Positions 30,532-31,899 of a DNA stretch of 31,899 nt are shown piece after piece. How positions within the stretch are numbered: the first letter of the stretch is position 1; each line of letters begins with the position of its first letter. The stretch is from the IMG/VR virus record IMGVR_UViG_3300028837_000945, positions 1 to 31,899 of that record. One strand, given 5' to 3'. Below the pieces are notes generated by a model. That model had not been told where the DNA came from. It ran no database searches and worked only from the letters and a program-made list of their open reading frames with translations. The position numbers and the translations under genes are program-made. This DNA is from a virus.

Positions 30532-31899
30532 ATGGAAATTAAACTGAGAAAGGGCGCGCTTGCGCCACAGCCTGGTGATACGCTCTACTATGAACTGGAC
30601 GGCTGGGACTTCCGCCAGCTGCCCAAGTCGCCCTCTGCCTTCACGCAAGTCCACACCAACACCATAATCAAGATTGCGATGGGGCCAACGCGATCACCGG
30701 ACTTTGTAAGTGGGGTGTCGGGCTGGGAGATCCGGGCGGACGGCTCAGCCGAGTTCAATGACATCGTGGCCCGTGGCACAATCTATGCCGACGCCGGCCT
30801 CATTGGCGGCTGGACCATCAATGCTGCCTACCTGGCTAAGGATACTGGGGCCGATGCGACCAGCGCTGGCCTGGCCCCAACTGACTACCCGTTCTACGCC
30901 GGAGCCACGTATGCCAACCGGGGCTCGGCCCCATTCCGGGTCACGCCAGCCGGTGCCCTGGTAGCGACAAGCGCAACTATCAGTGGCTCGATCACGGCCA
31001 CCAGTGGTACGATTGGCGGCTGGACCATCAACGCTACGCAGATTAAGGCCGATGGGGATGCGGTCATCCTGGACAAGACGGGCGTTATCACAGTCGGCGG
31101 GGCCGGGTATCTGACGTCGAGCCCGTTCGTGTCTGGCGTCCAGGGCTGGCGCATCACTCCAACCCACGCAGAATTTGGCAACGTCACCGTGCGCGGGGAA
31201 CTGCACTCAGCAGTATGGGTCAAGGACCTGATAGGAGCACATGCCGGCACTATGGTGATTGCAAAGTCTGCTGGGGTATTAGCAGCGGAAGCCACGGCTA
31301 CTGTCGCCGGTGTCGTCATATATTGTGAACCATCCCCGGGCGGTGGTTGGCTGTTCGACGTAGGCGACTATCTGCGGCTGATGGCCGAAACTGGTGATGG
31401 TGTACGTGGGGTGTGGGTGGACGCGGTGTCCAGGGAAGAGGTGGGTGATCTACAGAAATACACTTGTGCCTTCCAGTCTGGCACTGTACCCACGACTTTC
31501 CCGGAGGGCACGGCGGTCATTGATTATGGGGCAAGCGGGCAGGGCTATCTTCTGATGACTGCGGACCTGGCCAACTCGCCATATTACGACGTGAGAACAC
31601 ATGCGGGTGTTCCCTGGACGACAGAGACAACCAGGGTCCGGCTGGGCAACCTGGCGGGGATTACCGATGCCGACCTAAACCCCAGTGGCTATGGGCTCTA
31701 CTGTGATAACGTGTTCCTGAAAGGAAAGATGGTCTGGAGCAAGGGGAGCCTGGACGCCGACGGTATCACGCTCGACATTGACGAAGCTGCCGATGAAGCG
31801 TGGATCAAGTTTGGTAGCGCGAACGATCACATTCGCGGCATCTCCGGCGGCGGAATCGCCATTCACAGTCTGGCCGACTGGATTGACGTTAGAGCCTGG
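30532..31899 (+). CDS. tail fibre protein, N-terminal part (runs off right edge)
   Basis: The frame from ATG 30532 (GAGGAGAGGG upstream) stays open for 456 codons to the last base, so the 3' end lies outside the window. The protein is beta-rich and has repeated short modules. IGGWTIN occurs twice (near 30800 and 31013), and VSGxxGWxI occurs twice. Later come YYDVRTHAGVPWT and RVRLGNLAGITDADLNPSGYGLYCDNVFLKGK, common in phage fibre or host-specificity proteins. It would sit at the tail tip and determine host binding. The frame is exactly divisible by three to the edge and continues plausibly into base 1 (WIDVRAW, then TAAGSPDTSG), where a C1q-like tip would complete it. Confidence 0.75.
   Translation, partial: MEIKLRKGALAPQPGDTLYYELDGWDFRQLPKSPSAFTQVHTNTIIKIAMGPTRSPDFVSGVSGWEIRADGSAEFNDIVARGTIYADAGLIGGWTINAAYLAKDTGADATSAGLAPTDYPFYAGATYANRGSAPFRVTPAGALVATSATISGSITATSGTIGGWTINATQIKADGDAVILDKTGVITVGGAGYLTSSPFVSGVQGWRITPTHAEFGNVTVRGELHSAVWVKDLIGAHAGTMVIAKSAGVLAAEATATVAGVVIYCEPSPGGGWLFDVGDYLRLMAETGDGVRGVWVDAVSREEVGDLQKYTCAFQSGTVPTTFPEGTAVIDYGASGQGYLLMTADLANSPYYDVRTHAGVPWTTETTRVRLGNLAGITDADLNPSGYGLYCDNVFLKGKMVWSKGSLDADGITLDIDEAADEAWIKFGSANDHIRGISGGGIAIHSLADWIDVRAW

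Noticed and set aside
1-31899. tRNA genes, integrase, insertion sequences
   Set aside because: None was recognised on either strand by reading; a tRNA or profile search would be needed to exclude a divergent one.

Overview
The window is part or all of the genome of a tailed bacteriophage (Caudoviricetes), about 31.9 kb and moderately GC-rich. The gene set suggests a podovirus-like virion: small and large terminase, portal, a giant 2328-residue protein, scaffold, HK97-fold-type major capsid protein, head-tail adaptor, a beta-rich nozzle-like tail protein and a tail fibre, but no recognisable tape measure, tail tube, integrase or lysogeny repressor. Strong AGGAGG-type ribosome binding sites and near-consensus sigma-70 promoters point to a bacterial host. 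The host cannot be named from the sequence.

Layout. Positions 1-903 hold the C-terminal part of a tail-fibre gene entering from the left edge, and 913-1620 a C39-like papain-fold peptidase. A bidirectional terminator follows at 1626-1657. From 1676 to 7745 all genes are on the minus strand: two small unknown genes, a NUMOD4/HNH endonuclease, an endonuclease VII-like protein, two small replication-region proteins separated by a 9-bp iteron-like array, an AEP primase-SF3 helicase, an unknown gene and a winged-helix protein. A control region (7746-8134) with a strong leftward promoter and a likely rightward promoter separates this block from the rightward block (8135 to the right edge). That block carries three small genes, packaging, portal, giant protein, scaffold, capsid, and an accessory cassette (zinc-ribbon/HNH nuclease, two glycosyltransferases, a holin-like protein, a Dam-type methyltransferase). 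It ends with the adaptor (apparently frameshifted), nozzle-like protein, a Vsr-like nuclease-fold protein and the tail fibre, which runs off the right edge. The right-edge reading frame continues in frame, with compatible content, into the left edge, so the window may be a whole circularly permuted genome.

Three signals are not explained by ordinary annotation. (1) A 16-bp palindrome, GTTCTGCGCGCAGAAC, or a close variant occurs ten times. In six cases it ends 13-24 nt upstream of a start codon, just 5' of the ribosome binding site, and two centre variants keep both arms, which suggests an RNA hairpin or a dispersed operator. (2) Nine contiguous 9-bp repeats (3770-3850), plus four related nonamers in a long inverted repeat (4308-4419), flank a gene for a small winged-helix-like protein next to the primase and are a candidate origin or operator. 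(3) A small protein encoded beside that array ends in nearly the same 22-residue tail as the capsid scaffold, which suggests that a replication-region protein is targeted to the procapsid.
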